Assembly (NCBI RefSeq): GCF_963676485.1
Contig: NZ_OY781114.1
Coordinates: forward strand, 2,806,501-2,870,500
Length of the DNA: 64,000 bases
Source of the DNA: an uncultured Cohaesibacter sp.
Lineage (GTDB): Bacteria > Pseudomonadota > Alphaproteobacteria > Rhizobiales > Cohaesibacteraceae
Reading direction: 5' to 3'
Of this stretch, positions 63,403 to 64,000 are shown piece by piece (the stretch's first letter is position 1; the number at the start of each line of letters is the position of its first letter). The notes beneath the pieces are model-generated. The model was given only the letters and a program-made list of their open reading frames with translations. It searched no databases and was not told where the DNA came from. A program made the position numbers and the translations under genes.

Positions 63403-64000
63403 TTAATAGCGAGCCTGTTGGCGGCGGATAGCCTCGGCTTTTTTCTCAGCGGCCACCGCATCGCGCAGGGTATGAATGCCAGAGGCTTCCAGAAGATCAA
63501 TCAGGCGAAGCAAAAGCTCAGCCGTTGCCAGCGAGTCGCCCAGTGCCGTATGGCGCATTTTTGCGGGGATCTCGATGCCAAATTGTTCGGCCAGCGCATC
63601 CAGCGTCAGGCTGCTGGTCTGACCCTGAAGATGGGCGGCAAGCAATACGGTGTCCAGCACCGGATTGGTGAAGCGGATGCCGACTTCATCCTGTTTCAGG
63701 GACAGGAATTTCATGTCGAAGGCCGCATTGTGCGCCACCAGCACCGCGTCGCTGACAAAGGCATGAAAGCGAGGCAGCACGGTTTGTACTGACGGCGCAT
63801 CGGCGACCATCTCGTTGGTGATATGATGGATCTTCGTAGAGGCGGGCGGGATGCTCCGGCCCGGATGGACATAGTGATCGAAAATCTCGCCATGCATGAT
63901 GCGTCCATTGACGATACGTACGCCCGCAATGGAAATGATCTCATCGCCGCCGGATGGGTCGAGCCCGGTGGTCTCGGTGTCAAAGACCACGAAATCCAGC
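63403..64000 (-). CDS. DEDDh 3'-5' exonuclease (partial, 5' end off the window)
   Basis: 199 residues visible, frame open to the window end. Exo [18 protein letters not shown], Exo [15 protein letters not shown] and Exo [17 protein letters not shown] show the DEDDh set of the DNA polymerase III epsilon family. The first visible Met is internal (DFVVFDTE). The chain goes on upstream, so it may be the C-terminal part of a larger protein such as one with an additional N-terminal domain. Confidence 0.88.
   Translation of the reverse strand, partial: LDFVVFDTETTGLDPSGGDEIISIAGVRIVNGRIMHGEIFDHYVHPGRSIPPASTKIHHITNEMVADAPSVQTVLPRFHAFVSDAVLVAHNAAFDMKFLSLKQDEVGIRFTNPVLDTVLLAAHLQGQTSSLTLDALAEQFGIEIPAKMRHTALGDSLATAELLLRLIDLLEASGIHTLRDAVAAEKKAEAIRRQQARY

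Overview
The window reads as a chromosomal segment of an alphaproteobacterium, most likely a motile marine-type member of the Hyphomicrobiales. The evidence is the set of lineage markers: ChpT, CtrA and SciP (the CtrA cell-cycle network), a FlbD/FlbE-type flagellar operon, EipA (DUF1134) and a small RNHCP zinc protein. A genus close to Cohaesibacter would fit, but that is only an impression. I see no rRNA, CRISPR array, complete insertion sequence or prophage; one tRNA is present.

Layout. 1-2412: the end of an iron-siderophore/cobalamin-type ABC transporter (permease, ATPase) and a TrmO/TsaA-like tRNA methyltransferase. 2413-5427: a guanidine-II riboswitch in front of a Gdx/SugE guanidinium exporter, then a Bcr/CflA-type MFS pump divergent from an AraC regulator. 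5565-8606: a soluble globin-coupled chemoreceptor with a zinc-binding CZB tail, and an Lrp/AsnC regulator divergent from a DUF2000 gene. 8607-12598: a gene-poor stretch, a small exported protein, tRNA-Glu(CTC), a dCMP-deaminase-like enzyme, a YbaK deacylase, a GNAT enzyme and an exported coiled-coil protein. 12658-18115: a polyamine operon (speA, carboxy(nor)spermidine dehydrogenase, carboxy(nor)spermidine decarboxylase, agmatinase) that would lead from arginine to spermidine. 18647-28980: housekeeping and envelope genes (ilvD, a peptidoglycan-binding protein, prfC, uup, a coiled-coil membrane protein, eipA, a YHS protein).

29236-52544 is the core of the window: chpT, then cheA-cheW-cheY-cheB-cheR, then ctrA (opposite strand), fliI-fliJ, and on the minus strand fliK-flgD, sciP and fliF-fliG-fliH-fliN-flbD-flhA. 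Two exact CtrA boxes lie upstream of fliF, and SciP, the known CtrA inhibitor, is encoded just behind them. The fliI/ctrA and fliF intergenic regions also share a 19-bp palindrome, CTAGG-N9-CCTAG, that I cannot assign to any known regulator. This is the best candidate here for something undescribed. A sigma-54-like promoter and upstream inverted repeats in front of fliK fit control by the FlbD encoded nearby.

52851-64000: mnmA, an Old-Yellow-Enzyme family oxidoreductase, the RNHCP protein, a tripartite tricarboxylate transporter (tctC-tctB-tctA) followed by an ArgE/DapE-type deacylase and divergent from a LysR regulator with a CAGTAT-N11-ATACTG operator candidate, a HerA-like ATPase with a C-terminal tail, and the 3' part of a DEDDh exonuclease that runs off the end.

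Most starts were chosen by visible Shine-Dalgarno sequences and family length. All functions are from sequence reading only, with no database search.
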